A stretch of 64,000 nt of DNA from Nitratireductor arenosus (GCF_009742725.1 NZ_WPHG01000008.1:96796-160795); one strand, 5' to 3'. Counted from the stretch's first letter, positions 22,103 through 32,040 are shown. Notes: generated by a model from the sequence alone, not told the origin. Numbers and translations are program-made.

Positions 22103-22570
22103 ATGAAATCGAAAACCAATGCGGCGATGACTTTTCTGGCACTGGCCGGGCTGCTCGGTGCCGCCACGGCTCAGGTCCAGGCCCAGGACGACGACATGCG
22201 GCAGGACGGGAAAGGCAATCATGGCATGCGCTTCGAACGCGCTGACGCCGACCAGAGCGGCGACCTCACCTTCGAGGAATATGCCGCCACGATCGATGCC
22301 AGGCTGGCCAATGCCGACACGGATGGCGACGGCCGGATGACGGTCGGCGAAATCGCCGACGAGATCGTGCGCATCCGCGCCGAACGACAGGCGCGTCGCC
22401 TGGTCCGGCGTTTCGACGTCAACGGTGACGGCGCGCTGACGGCGGATGAGATCGAAAACCGTCAAAGGAAGATGTTCGCGCTTCTTGACCGCAATGACGA
22501 CGGCATGGTCGACCGGTCGGAGATGCCAAGACGCGGCAAGGGCCATCATCGCCGGCACCGCCCGCAATAG
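22103..22570 (+). CDS. Exported protein with four EF-hand calcium-binding loops
   Basis: A 155-residue protein with a signal peptide (FLALAGLLGAATA, cleavage near VQA) and four canonical EF-hand loops: DADQSGDLTFEE, DTDGDGRMTVGE, DVNGDGALTADE and DRNDDGMVDRSE. Each has the coordinating acidic residues, central Gly and terminal Glu. The tail is basic and His-rich (RRGKGHHRRHRPQ). It should bind Ca2+ in the periplasm; its partner is unknown. AAAGGAG precedes the ATG. It lies 62 bp after glnE and is convergent with the PleC-like kinase gene. Confidence 0.85.
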   Translation: MKSKTNAAMTFLALAGLLGAATAQVQAQDDDMRQDGKGNHGMRFERADADQSGDLTFEEYAATIDARLANADTDGDGRMTVGEIADEIVRIRAERQARRLVRRFDVNGDGALTADEIENRQRKMFALLDRNDDGMVDRSEMPRRGKGHHRRHRPQ

Positions 22571-22572
22571 TC

Positions 22573-22610
22573 AAAAAAGAATGCCCGGGAGCCCCTCTGC
22601 TCCCGGGCAT
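22573..22610 (-). terminator. Intrinsic terminator of the PleC-like kinase gene
   Basis: A perfect 12-bp stem (arm ATGCCCGGGAGC) with a 6-nt loop. Read on the minus strand it is followed by TCTTTTTTG, a good U-tract, and it lies 26 bp after the stop of the minus-strand kinase gene. It may also stop plus-strand readthrough from the EF-hand gene. Confidence 0.85.
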
Positions 22611-22636
22611 TGCCGTGGCCCCCGCCACCGGCGACA

Positions 22637-24961
22637 TCACGCCGCCATCTTCAATTCCGCGACCGGTATGCGCACCGATACGATCGTGCCCCGGCCCTGG
22701 GTCGATTTGATCTTCAGCGACCCGCCATGCATCTCGGTGAGCGAACGCGAGATTGCCAGGCCGAGCCCCGAGCCGCGATGGCTCTTGGAAAATTGGTTTT
22801 CGACCTGTTCGAAGGGACGCCCGAGCTTTTTCAGCGCGTCGCGCGGGATGCCGCAGCCATTGTCCTCGATCGACAGCACCAGCGCACCGCCGGCCTTGCG
22901 CGCCCGCACGCTGATACGCCCGCCCTGACCGGTGAATTTCACCGCGTTCGACAACAGGTTGAGCGCGATCTGCTTGACGGCCCTGCGGTCGGCCTGGAGC
23001 GTGGTGGCCTGGGCGATATTGGTCTCGATCTCGATCGCCTTTTCCGATGCCTGGACCGAAATCACCCGCACCGCCTCCGCCATCAACGCGGCAAGCTCGA
23101 TTTCCTCGCGCTGCAGCGAGAACTGGCCGGCCTCGATCTTCGACATGTCCAAAATGTCGTTGATCACGCCGAGCAGGTAGTTGCCGCTGGCGTGAATGTC
23201 GCGGGTATACTCCTCGTAGCGCTCCGAGCCGAGCGGCCCGAACAGACTCGATTGCATCAACTCCGAAAAGCCGATGATCGCGTTGAGCGGCGTGCGCAGT
23301 TCGTGCGACATATTGGCAAGGAATTCCGACTTCGCCCGGTTGGCGGCCTCGGCGCGCTCGGTTTCGCGCATATATCTGCGGTTGAGGTCGACCAGTTCGC
23401 GGGCGCGCTCTTCCTCAGCCCGCCGAGCGAGGCTGAGATCGTGGATCGTCGCCATCAGCCGGCGCTCGCTTTCCACCAGCTTTTCCTGATGCAGCTTCAA
23501 CTGCGTGATGTCGGCGCCGACCGACACCGTGCCGCCATCCTTGGTGGGAAGCTGGTTGACCTGCAGCCAGCGCCCGTCGGCCAGTTGCCGCTCGAAGGTG
23601 GCGCCGCCGCCGCGTCCCTGCGGGCTCGCCAGCTTGCGCTCGAACGCATAGCCGTTCATGCCAGCTTCGAGATTGGGGCGCGACGTGCCCGACACCACCT
23701 GCGAGGCGGACAGACCCATCTGCTCCTGGAACTTGGTGTTGCACATGACCAGCCGGTCATTCGTGTCCCACAGCACGAAGGATTCCGAAATACTCTCGAT
23801 GGCGGTGCGCAGCCGCATGTCGGCCTGTTCGGACTGGCGTGCCAGATTGTGCTGCTCGGTGACGTCGACGGCGATGCCGATCAGGTGGACGTCGGAGGAA
23901 TCGGGGTCGATCACCTGGGCCCGGGCCCGCATCCAGACCCAGTGGCCCTTCGCGTGGCGCATGCGGAAGATCTGGTCGATCTGGTCGATCTCACGCGAAA
24001 CGATGCGGTTGGCCAGGCCGAACAGGTCGCCATCGTCGGCGTGGATGATCCCGGCCACGTCGCCGAAGGACAGCATGTCCTCGCACGGCTCGTAGCCGAG
24101 CATGTCGTACATCGAGCGCGACCAGTACATCTTGCCGCGGCCCATGTCCCAGTCCCACAGCCCGCAGCGTCCGCGCACCAGCGCCAGGTCGATGCGCTGG
24201 TGGGCTTCGTTGTAGATGCGGTCGGCGGCCTGGGCGCGGGCGGCCTGACTGAAATAGGCGTAGAGCACGACGATCAGCACGCCCGACGTGATCACGAACA
24301 AGGTGACGTTGAGCGATACGGTACGGCGCCATTCGGCCAGCATCGTCTCGCGCGGCACGAGCGCGGCGGTGGCGCCGCGATTGTCGGCGAGCAGCCTGAC
24401 GGTAGCCAGCCAGGGTTCGCCCGCGATCGACACCGCCATCACGCCGGCCCGTTCGCCGAACAAAAACAGCGGCTGTCCGGCTGAAATAAGCTCTTCCAGC
24501 GGCTTGCCTGTCCATGACAGCAGATCGGGGGTCGCGGCGACGACCTGGAAGCGGCTGTCGGTGATAAGCAGCGCGTGCTGGTTGCGCAGCGCCGCGAGCG
24601 GCGCCGAGCGCTCCAGGAAGGCCTGGCTCGGTCCGTGCGGCTGCGGATCGTGGCGCGCGGCCTCGATGGCGCTGGCGATCTGTGCCGCGCCCAGGCCGAG
24701 CGTCATGCGCGCGGTGCGCTCGATGTCCTCGCGCCACGACATCAGCGATGTCGCCCGCGCTGCCGCCACAACGATCAGAAAGACGATAATGAGGGTAGGG
24801 ATCGAACGACGCAGATAGGGTTCGGCGGCGATCAGCCTTTCATAGGCGGGTGCCGCGATGATGCGCGCGTTTCCAGAAAGCCCGCGCATCGGTCGACGGC
24901 GCCCCGTCCGCCGCACAAAAATATCCGCCTCGGGCGCGCCGCGCGCGTCCGCCTTCGCCAT
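22637..24961 (-). CDS. pleC: PAS-domain membrane histidine kinase of the PleC/DivJ/PdhS family
   Basis: A 774-residue kinase. There are two membrane helices (TLIIVFLIVVAAARA and LFVITSGVLIVVLYAYF) with a ~170-residue periplasmic region, two PAS domains (WDWDMGRGKMYWS and the FVLWDTNDRLVMCN type), a coiled coil, an H-box NMSHELRTPLNAIIGFSE near residue 550, and catalytic motifs LLSNAVKFTG, DNGCGIP and GSGLGLAI. The LGVINDILDMSKIEAG stretch is typical of PleC/DivJ/PdhS kinases that control DivK in the alphaproteobacterial cell cycle. I recall pleC next to glnE in Sinorhizobium, which supports the name. ATG 24961 has AAAGGCGAG upstream; a longer start at 25009 is less likely. Confidence 0.75.
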   Translation of the reverse strand: MAKADARGAPEADIFVRRTGRRRPMRGLSGNARIIAAPAYERLIAAEPYLRRSIPTLIIVFLIVVAAARATSLMSWREDIERTARMTLGLGAAQIASAIEAARHDPQPHGPSQAFLERSAPLAALRNQHALLITDSRFQVVAATPDLLSWTGKPLEELISAGQPLFLFGERAGVMAVSIAGEPWLATVRLLADNRGATAALVPRETMLAEWRRTVSLNVTLFVITSGVLIVVLYAYFSQAARAQAADRIYNEAHQRIDLALVRGRCGLWDWDMGRGKMYWSRSMYDMLGYEPCEDMLSFGDVAGIIHADDGDLFGLANRIVSREIDQIDQIFRMRHAKGHWVWMRARAQVIDPDSSDVHLIGIAVDVTEQHNLARQSEQADMRLRTAIESISESFVLWDTNDRLVMCNTKFQEQMGLSASQVVSGTSRPNLEAGMNGYAFERKLASPQGRGGGATFERQLADGRWLQVNQLPTKDGGTVSVGADITQLKLHQEKLVESERRLMATIHDLSLARRAEEERARELVDLNRRYMRETERAEAANRAKSEFLANMSHELRTPLNAIIGFSELMQSSLFGPLGSERYEEYTRDIHASGNYLLGVINDILDMSKIEAGQFSLQREEIELAALMAEAVRVISVQASEKAIEIETNIAQATTLQADRRAVKQIALNLLSNAVKFTGQGGRISVRARKAGGALVLSIEDNGCGIPRDALKKLGRPFEQVENQFSKSHRGSGLGLAISRSLTEMHGGSLKIKSTQGRGTIVSVRIPVAELKMAA

Positions 24962-25110
24962 AGGCTTCTCGCCTTTCAATATCCCCGAAAAGATCCGGCT
25001 ACGCCGCACGCCCGAATCGCTATTAAAGAATCAAACGCGATTCGCCTTGTCCAGTGCCGGGAGGCCGAATTCGTAAAATTTTAAGGTTTTTGGCGAAGCC
25101 GGACGTTTCT

Positions 25111-27759
25111 TCACGCGAGTGTTCGCTCGACGATGTCGCGCAAGTCCACCGACAGTCCCTCCGCCGAGACCATGCGCAACAGCGCTTCGCGCGCCACCGC
25201 CCTGCGTTCCGGTTCCAGCGACCGCCAGGACCGCAGCGCCGTCGCCAGTCGGGCCGCCACCTGCGGGTTCTTGCGGTCGACCTTAAGGATGATGTCGCCG
25301 AAGAAACGATAGCCTTCGCCGTCGGCGCGGTGAAATCCGGTCTGGTTGGCGCTGGAAAACGTTCCGACCAGGGCGCGCAGCCGATTCGGATTGGCAATCG
25401 AGAAGGCCGGGTGATCGACGAGCGCGCGCACCGTGTCGAGCGTCTCTGGTCCGGGCGCTGCCGCCTGGATCTGGAACCATTTGTCGAGCACCAGCGGATC
25501 GTCGCGGTATGTCCGTTCGAAATCCGCCAAGGCCTCCGTCGTTTCCGCGGCGCCGGCATGGCGGTTGACGAGCACCGCGAGCGCGGCCGCCCGGTCGGTC
25601 ATGTTGCCCGCCTCGGCATAGTGCCGCGCCGCCGGCGCGGCGTCGTCCGACTGCGCGGCGAGATAATCGAGCACCACGTTCTTCAGCGCCCTGCGCCCCG
25701 CGCTTTCGGCATCGGGGCTGAACGGCCCCGTATCCGACATCGCCTCGTGCAGCGCCTTGAAGGCGGCGGCGTGCGCGCTTCCGATCGCCCGCGCCAGCCG
25801 CGTACGCGCCGCCAGGATCGCGTCGGGGTCGATATTGCTGCCCATCTCGCGGGCAATGTCGGCTTCGGCCGGCAGGGTGAGGGCAAGCGCCCGGTAGGCC
25901 GGTTCCAGCGCATCGTCTCCGACGATGTCGCCGCACAGCGCGACGAGGTCGTCGGGCAGGACGGCGTCACGGCCGCCCCGGATGTGGCGCGCGCCGCGGA
26001 TCAGCGTGTCGATCAGCAGCGTGTTGAGCGCCTGCCAGCGCCCATAGAGATCGCCGTCGTGGCGCGCCAGGAACAGTCGGTCGGCGCGCTTTTCCTCAAC
26101 CGACAGCGTCACCGGTGCGGAAAAGCCCCGATTGAGGGACAGTCGCGGCCGTTTGCCGATCCCTTGGAAGCGTAGCCTGTGGCTGCGCTTGCGCAGATGG
26201 ATGACGCCGTTCCTGACGGTCGCGCCCTCGACATGGTCCCAGCCCATGTCTTCGCCATCCGGGCCGACCAGGCCGAAGGCCAGCGGGATATGCATGACGC
26301 GCTTACGGCTTTCGCCCGGCGTTGGCGGAACCGATTGCTCGATCTCCAGCACCAGTTCCTTGTCAGCGGCCGAGTAGGTGGCCTTGGCGGTGACGTTGGG
26401 TGTGCCGGCCTGCTGGTACCACAAAAAGAATTGCGACAGGTCCTGGCCGGAGGCGTCCTCGAACGCCTTGACGAAATCCTCCACGGTCGCCGCCTCGCCG
26501 TCATGGCGCTCGAAATAGAGGTCCATGCCCTGCCGGAACGCGTCCGCGCCGAGCACGGTGCGGATCATGCGCACGACTTCCGATCCTTTCTCGTAGACGG
26601 TTGCCGTGTAGAAATTGTTGATCTCGCGATAGCGGCGCGGGCGCACCGGATGGGCCAGCGGTCCCTGGTCCTCGGGAAATTGATGGCCTTTCAGGAGCCG
26701 GACCTCGGCGATCCGCTTGACCGCGCGCGAGCGCTGGTCGGCGGAAAATTCGTGGTCGCGATAGACGGTCAGCCCTTCCTTCAGGCAAAGCTGGAACCAA
26801 TCACGGCAAGTGATTCTGTTTCCTGTCCAATTGTGAAAATATTCATGCGCGATGATCGCCTCGATATTGGCGAAGTCGGCGTCGGTGGCTGTGTCTTCGT
26901 CGGCAAGTACATATTTGTCGTTGAAGATGTTGAGGCCCTTGTTTTCCATCGCCCCCATGTTGAAGTCGGAGACGGCGACGATGTTGAACACGTCGAGATC
27001 GTATTCGCGCCCGAACGCCGTCTCGTCCCAGATCATCGAACGTTTCAGCGCATCCATGGCGTAGGCCGTGCGGTCCTGCTTGCCGTGTTCGACATAGATG
27101 CCGAGTTCGACCGACCGGCCCGAGCGCGTGACCAGCTGGTCCTTGACGAAGGCGAGGTCGCCGGCAACCAGCGCGAACAGATAGGACGGCTTGGGAAAAG
27201 GGTCGTGCCAGACGGCGAAATGGCGGCCATCCGGCAAGGCGCCGGTTTCGCCCGGATTGCCGTTGGAAAGCATGAGCGGGGTTGATCGGCGGTCCGCCTC
27301 GATGCGCACCGTGTAGACCGATAGGATGTCCGGCCGGTCGAGGAAATAGGTGATGCGACGGAAGCCCTCGGCCTCGCATTGGGTGCAATAGACGCCGTTG
27401 GAGCGATAGAGCCCCATCAGCGCTTCGTTGCGCGCCGGCGCGAGCCGGGTTGTCATGGTGAGCGTGAACGTCCTTGCCGCGGGCAGCGCGTGCAGGCTCA
27501 GCCGGTCGGGCGAAACCGTGCGGTCGTCCTCGGCGACCGGCTTGCCGTCGATCTCAACCGATACGAGGTCGAGTCCGTCGCCATCGAGCACCAGTGGCGT
27601 CTTTCCCCGCCTCGCGCCGTCGCGCCGTTCGATCGCAAGTTCGGTGATCACCAACGTCTGTTCCGGGTCGAGCCGGAAGGTGAGATGGGTCGCGGGGATG
27701 AGGTAGTCGGAGGGGCTGTAATCCTCGAGCTTGAAAACCTGACCGGTATCCGAACGCAT
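25111..27759 (-). CDS. pepN: Aminopeptidase N
   Basis: An 882-residue M1 metallopeptidase. The GAMENKG exopeptidase motif lies near residue 268 and the zinc site HEYFHNWTGNR near residue 305, with the third ligand Glu in the following KEGLTVYRDHEF region. The length and the DUF3458-type middle/C-terminal domains match E. coli-type PepN. It removes N-terminal residues from peptides in the cytoplasm. It is transcribed divergently from the molybdenum hydroxylase gene, with 161 bp between the two starts. Confidence 0.96.
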   Translation of the reverse strand: MRSDTGQVFKLEDYSPSDYLIPATHLTFRLDPEQTLVITELAIERRDGARRGKTPLVLDGDGLDLVSVEIDGKPVAEDDRTVSPDRLSLHALPAARTFTLTMTTRLAPARNEALMGLYRSNGVYCTQCEAEGFRRITYFLDRPDILSVYTVRIEADRRSTPLMLSNGNPGETGALPDGRHFAVWHDPFPKPSYLFALVAGDLAFVKDQLVTRSGRSVELGIYVEHGKQDRTAYAMDALKRSMIWDETAFGREYDLDVFNIVAVSDFNMGAMENKGLNIFNDKYVLADEDTATDADFANIEAIIAHEYFHNWTGNRITCRDWFQLCLKEGLTVYRDHEFSADQRSRAVKRIAEVRLLKGHQFPEDQGPLAHPVRPRRYREINNFYTATVYEKGSEVVRMIRTVLGADAFRQGMDLYFERHDGEAATVEDFVKAFEDASGQDLSQFFLWYQQAGTPNVTAKATYSAADKELVLEIEQSVPPTPGESRKRVMHIPLAFGLVGPDGEDMGWDHVEGATVRNGVIHLRKRSHRLRFQGIGKRPRLSLNRGFSAPVTLSVEEKRADRLFLARHDGDLYGRWQALNTLLIDTLIRGARHIRGGRDAVLPDDLVALCGDIVGDDALEPAYRALALTLPAEADIAREMGSNIDPDAILAARTRLARAIGSAHAAAFKALHEAMSDTGPFSPDAESAGRRALKNVVLDYLAAQSDDAAPAARHYAEAGNMTDRAAALAVLVNRHAGAAETTEALADFERTYRDDPLVLDKWFQIQAAAPGPETLDTVRALVDHPAFSIANPNRLRALVGTFSSANQTGFHRADGEGYRFFGDIILKVDRKNPQVAARLATALRSWRSLEPERRAVAREALLRMVSAEGLSVDLRDIVERTLA

Positions 27760-27920
27760 GCTCCGACCTTTCCCTGGAGTGCGCCACGGCCGTTGCCGGT
27801 TACGGCCGGACGTGGCACAACAAATTCGTCCGTCTGCCCTTTACACGACACGGCGGCTCGACAAAACTGAGGCGTGGCTTATCCCGCCGTGGTTCTCCAA
27901 ATCAACGATCGGACTATGAC

Positions 27921-30230
27921 ATGACGGTGTTGACGCCGAAATTCGGAATGGGCGCTTCGGTCCTGCGTGTCGAGGACGCCGCCTTCATCACCGGCAAGGG
28001 CCGGTATACCGACGACATCGCGCCCGAGGGCACCTTGCATGGTTACGTGCTGCGCTCACAGATGGCCAATGCCGGCTTCAAGATAGGGTCGACGGACGCT
28101 GCTAAGGCCGCGCCCGGCGTGCACCTTGTACTGACGGGTGCCGATATTGCTCATCTCAACCCGCTGAAATCGCCGGCCATGCAGCGCCAGCCTGACGGCA
28201 CGCGCGCGCCGACCCGCGATATTCCGATCCTGTGCCGGGACCAGGTGCGTTATGTCGGCGACGCGATCGCCTTCGTCGTCGCCGAAAGCCGCGCCCAGGC
28301 CCAGGACGCGGCCGAGATGATCGATGTCGCATTCGAGGACCGGCCGGCGATCGCCGCGACCGCCAGCGCACTGGACGCCGACGCGCCGCTGGTGTGGCCC
28401 GAGGCGGGCTCCAACAAATCCTTCGAATATCTGCTCGGCGAGCGCGAAAAGGCCGACACCGCCTTCGCCAAGGCGACGCGCTTTGCCCGCATCGCCTTCC
28501 GCAACAACCGGCTGGTCTGCAACTATATGGAGCCGCGTGCCGCGCTCGGCGAATGGCGCGCCGACGAGGACCGTTTCGTGTTGACCACCGGCTCGCAGGG
28601 CGTGCATTCCATGCGCCGCATCATCGCCGAGCAGGTGTTCGCCATGCCGGCGGAAAAGCTGCGGGTTGTGACGCCCGATGTCGGCGGCGGGTTCGGCCCC
28701 AAAACCTTCGTCTATCGCGAGTATCCGCTGGTGCTGGAAGCGGCCAGGCGGCTCGGCCGTCCGGTCAAGTGGACCGGCGACCGCGCGGAGCATTTCATGA
28801 CCGACGCGCAGGGGCGCGACAATCAGGTCGAGGCGGAAATGGCCATGGACGACGACGGCCGTTTCCTTGGCCTGCGCGTCGCTATCGTCGCCAATATGGG
28901 CGCCTACAACTCCCAGTACGGGCCGTTCATTCCGTTTGTCGGCGCGACCATGTCGACCGGTGTCTACGATATCCAGGCGCTCGACGTTTCGATCGCTGGC
29001 GTGTTCACCAACACCTGTCCGGTCGACGCCTATCGCGGCGCCGGACGGCCGGAAGCCGCGTTCCTGCTGGAAAAGCTCGTCGACGAATGCGCGCGCGAGA
29101 TGGGGCTGGCGCCCGACGAGATCAGGCGGCGTAACTTCATCCGCCCAGAGCAGTTTCCCTATCGCACCCAGACCGGGCGTCTCTACGATGTCGGCGAGTT
29201 CGAGGGCCACATGGACCAGGCGCTGGAGCGGGCCGATTGGGCGGGCTTTGCCGAACGCGCGGGCGCCTCGCGCGCCCGTGGCCGGCTGCGTGGCATCGGC
29301 ATGGCGACCTATATCGAGGCTTGCGCTTTTGCCGGTTCCGAACCCGCCCATGTCGAGTTGAACGGCGACGGTACGGTGACGCTCAAGATCGGCACCCAGT
29401 CGAACGGGCAGGGTCACGCCACCGCCTATGCGCAGTTCGTGTCGGAAAAGCTCGATCTGCCGATCGACCGCATCACGGTGCATCAGGGCGACACCGACGC
29501 GCTTGCAACCGGCGGCGGCACCGGGGGATCGCGCTCGATCCCGCTCGGCGGGGTGTCGGCGGCACGGGCCGGCGAGGATCTTGCCGGCAAGATCCGCAAG
29601 ATCGCCGCCGATGAACTCGAGGCGGCCGCCGCCGACATCGAACTCGTCGATGGCACGGCGCGCATCGTCGGCACCGACCGGTCGATGGATTTCGCCGCCA
29701 TCGCCAAGGCGGCAGGCAAGCCCGAGGACCTGAAGGGCATGGGCGAGTTCGTCCAGGACGAGGCGACCTATCCGAACGGCACCCATATCTGCGAACTCGA
29801 AATCGAGCCGCATACCGGCGATGTCGAAATCCTGACCTACACCATCGTCGATGATTTCGGTGCGACGGTGAACCCGGTCCTGCTTGCCGGCCAGGTCCAT
29901 GGCGGCGTGGTTCAGGGCGCCGGCCAGGCACTGATCGAAGACACCGTCTATGCCGAGGACGGCCAGCTTATCACGGCGAGCTTCATGGATTACGCCATGC
30001 CGCGCGCCGATGATGTGCCGTCCTTTTCGTTCGAGACCCGCAACGTGCCGTCCACCACCAATGCGCTCGGCATCAAGGGGGCGGGCGAGGCCGGCACGAT
30101 CGGCGCCACGCCGGCCGTCATGAACGCCGTCACCGACGCGCTCTATCGCGGCTACGGCATCCGTCATATAGACATGCCGGCGACGCCATCGCGTATCTGG
30201 CAGGCGATCGCGGACGCTGCCACGACGTGA
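27921..30230 (+). CDS. Orphan molybdenum hydroxylase large subunit (xanthine dehydrogenase/CoxL family)
   Basis: A 769-residue molybdopterin-binding subunit with the N-terminal a/b hammerhead domain (GKGRYTDDIAPEGTLHGYVLRS) and molybdopterin-binding motifs (TPDVGGGFGPK, GQGHATAYAQ, GAGEAGTIGATPA). The active-site loop reads AYRGAGRPEA near residue 370, the form II signature, not the AYxCSFR of true CO dehydrogenase, so the substrate is unlikely to be CO. No iron-sulfur or FAD subunit gene is adjacent. Its stop overlaps the transporter start by 4 bp (GTGA), suggesting coupled expression. Confidence 0.88.
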   Translation: MTVLTPKFGMGASVLRVEDAAFITGKGRYTDDIAPEGTLHGYVLRSQMANAGFKIGSTDAAKAAPGVHLVLTGADIAHLNPLKSPAMQRQPDGTRAPTRDIPILCRDQVRYVGDAIAFVVAESRAQAQDAAEMIDVAFEDRPAIAATASALDADAPLVWPEAGSNKSFEYLLGEREKADTAFAKATRFARIAFRNNRLVCNYMEPRAALGEWRADEDRFVLTTGSQGVHSMRRIIAEQVFAMPAEKLRVVTPDVGGGFGPKTFVYREYPLVLEAARRLGRPVKWTGDRAEHFMTDAQGRDNQVEAEMAMDDDGRFLGLRVAIVANMGAYNSQYGPFIPFVGATMSTGVYDIQALDVSIAGVFTNTCPVDAYRGAGRPEAAFLLEKLVDECAREMGLAPDEIRRRNFIRPEQFPYRTQTGRLYDVGEFEGHMDQALERADWAGFAERAGASRARGRLRGIGMATYIEACAFAGSEPAHVELNGDGTVTLKIGTQSNGQGHATAYAQFVSEKLDLPIDRITVHQGDTDALATGGGTGGSRSIPLGGVSAARAGEDLAGKIRKIAADELEAAAADIELVDGTARIVGTDRSMDFAAIAKAAGKPEDLKGMGEFVQDEATYPNGTHICELEIEPHTGDVEILTYTIVDDFGATVNPVLLAGQVHGGVVQGAGQALIEDTVYAEDGQLITASFMDYAMPRADDVPSFSFETRNVPSTTNALGIKGAGEAGTIGATPAVMNAVTDALYRGYGIRHIDMPATPSRIWQAIADAATT

Positions 30231-31174
30231 GTCCGCTGCCGGACGACGATCGAAGACCGCTCACCGGGATCACGCTCAAGGTCGCCGCGGTCTGCGCTTT
30301 CGTCGCCATGTCGACCTTCATCAAGGCCTCGGGCGAAGTGCCGCCCGGCCAGATCGTGTTCTTCCGCTCGCTGTTCGCCGTCATCCCGGTGGTGGCGGTG
30401 ATGGTTTTCCGCCGCGAACTCGCCGTCGCCTTCCGCACCAGCCGGCCGCTGAGCCATATCGCGCGCGGCGTCGTCGGTGTCATCGCCATGGGGCTCGGCT
30501 TTTTCGCCCTGACGCGTCTGCCGCTGCCGGAATGGATCGCCATCAACTACGCCCAGCCGCTGATCGTGGTGATGCTGAGCGCGCTGGTCTTCGGCGAGAC
30601 GGTGCGCATCTTCCGCTGGGGCGCGGTGGTGGTCGGGCTGATTGGTGTCACGATCATCTCCTGGCCCAAGCTCACGCTCTTGTCGTCGGGCGCGGACCTT
30701 GGCCGCGGCGAGGCGCTTGGCGTGCTGGCCGCCCTGGTTGGCGCGGTGGTCTCGGCGGTCGCCATGCTGCTGGTACGCCGGCTGGTCAAGACGGAGGGAT
30801 CGCCGACGATCGTGTTCTGGTTTTCCGTCACCGCCACCGTCGCCGGGCTGTTGACCCTGCCGTTCGGCTGGGCGGCGCTGGCCCCGCTGCAGGCGGTGAT
30901 GCTGGTCATGGCGGGACTGTGCGGCGGCGTCGGACAGATTCTGATGACGGAAAGCTATCGCCACGCCGACATGTCGACCATCGCGCCGTTCGAATACACC
31001 TCCATGCTGCTCGGCATCGCCATCGGCTATACGGTTTTCGGCGATATCCCCACCATCCACGTCATCGTCGGCGGGGCGATTGTCGTCGGCGCGGGCCTGT
31101 TCATCATCTGGCGCGAGCATCGGCTCGGCCTGGAGCGCGGCGCCGCCCGTAGGGTGACTCCGCCGCAGGGATGA
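30227..31174 (+). CDS. EamA/DMT-family transporter
   Basis: A 315-residue polytopic membrane protein with about ten hydrophobic segments in two EamA repeats (PPGQIVFFRSLFAVIPVVAV; GVVGVIAMGLGFFALTRLPL; IAPFEYTSMLLGIAIGY). Members move metabolites out of or into the cytoplasm; the substrate is not predictable. The GTG start overlaps the molybdenum hydroxylase stop by 4 bp, so the two may act on related compounds. It is convergent with the XRE regulator gene, with only 4 bp between stops. Confidence 0.88.
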   Translation: MSPLPDDDRRPLTGITLKVAAVCAFVAMSTFIKASGEVPPGQIVFFRSLFAVIPVVAVMVFRRELAVAFRTSRPLSHIARGVVGVIAMGLGFFALTRLPLPEWIAINYAQPLIVVMLSALVFGETVRIFRWGAVVVGLIGVTIISWPKLTLLSSGADLGRGEALGVLAALVGAVVSAVAMLLVRRLVKTEGSPTIVFWFSVTATVAGLLTLPFGWAALAPLQAVMLVMAGLCGGVGQILMTESYRHADMSTIAPFEYTSMLLGIAIGYTVFGDIPTIHVIVGGAIVVGAGLFIIWREHRLGLERGAARRVTPPQG

Positions 31175-31178
31175 GGGT

Positions 31179-32006
31179 TCAGGACGGCGTGCTTTTCGCG
31201 CTTTCGTCGGCGGCGAGCGCGCGCAGGATTTCTCCGGAACGCGCGTCGGCGGGGAAAAACGATTCGATCGCCAGTTCCGACAGAGACACGTCGAGCGGCG
31301 TGCCGAAGACCGTGATCGTCGAGATCAGCGACAGCACCTCCTCGCCAATCTTAAGCTTCAGCGGCACCACGACCAGCGGGCCCTCGGGTTGGCGGGTTTT
31401 CGGCCGGTCGCGCGCCGGTGCCGGATAGCCGCGCAATTCGTCTTCGAGTGTCGCCAGCCCGGCATCGGCCACGGTCTCATTGAGGCGACGCAGCCGCTCC
31501 AGAAGGTGGTCGCGCCATTCGGCGAGGTTGACGATGCGCGGCGCGAGCCCGTCCGGATGCAGGCTGAGCCGCAGCACGTTGACGGGCGGTTCCAAAAGGG
31601 CGGGATCGGCGGCGCCCTGAAGAAATGGCGCGATCGCCCGGTTGGCCTTGACCAGGTTCCAGTGCCGGTCGACGGCGATCGCCGGAAACGGCTCATGCCC
31701 CTTCAGCACCTGCTCGACCGCGGCCATGGCCTGGCCGAGCGATGGATCATCAAGTGAGCGCTCGGCGAAACCCGGCGCATAGCCGGCCGCCAGCAGGATG
31801 CGGTTGCGCGCGCGCAGCGGCACGTCCAGCCGCTCGGCCAGATGCAGCACCATATCGCGCGAGGGCGTTGCGCGACCGCTTTCCACGAAACTCAGATGGC
31901 GTTGCGATATCTCGGCCTCGAGCGCGAGGTCGAGTTGGCTCATCCGCCTGCGGGTGCGCCATTCGCGGATCAGGCCGCCGGCGGTAGGGGAGGGGTTCGT
32001 GCTCAT
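31179..32006 (-). CDS. XRE-family regulator with MmyB-like ligand-binding domain
   Basis: A 275-residue protein. An N-terminal helix-turn-helix (REWRTRRRMSQLDLALEAEISQRHLSFVESGR) is followed by a domain with VDRHWNLVKANRAI and LRLSLHPDGLAPRIVN, the MmyB-type C-terminal domain thought to bind a fatty acid or similar small ligand. ATG 32006 gives the usual short N-terminus (MSTNPSP); an ATG at 32042 would run into the operator-like repeat. It is divergent from the membrane protein and thioesterase genes, which it may control. Confidence 0.85.
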   Translation of the reverse strand: MSTNPSPTAGGLIREWRTRRRMSQLDLALEAEISQRHLSFVESGRATPSRDMVLHLAERLDVPLRARNRILLAAGYAPGFAERSLDDPSLGQAMAAVEQVLKGHEPFPAIAVDRHWNLVKANRAIAPFLQGAADPALLEPPVNVLRLSLHPDGLAPRIVNLAEWRDHLLERLRRLNETVADAGLATLEDELRGYPAPARDRPKTRQPEGPLVVVPLKLKIGEEVLSLISTITVFGTPLDVSLSELAIESFFPADARSGEILRALAADESAKSTPS

Positions 32007-32040
32007 AAATGATTGATAACCGAGCCCGGCGCGCATTCCC

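Noticed and set aside
27921..30230. CO dehydrogenase large subunit (CoxL, form I)
   Set aside because: The active-site loop is AYRGAGR, not AYxCSFR, and no CoxS/CoxM genes are adjacent.
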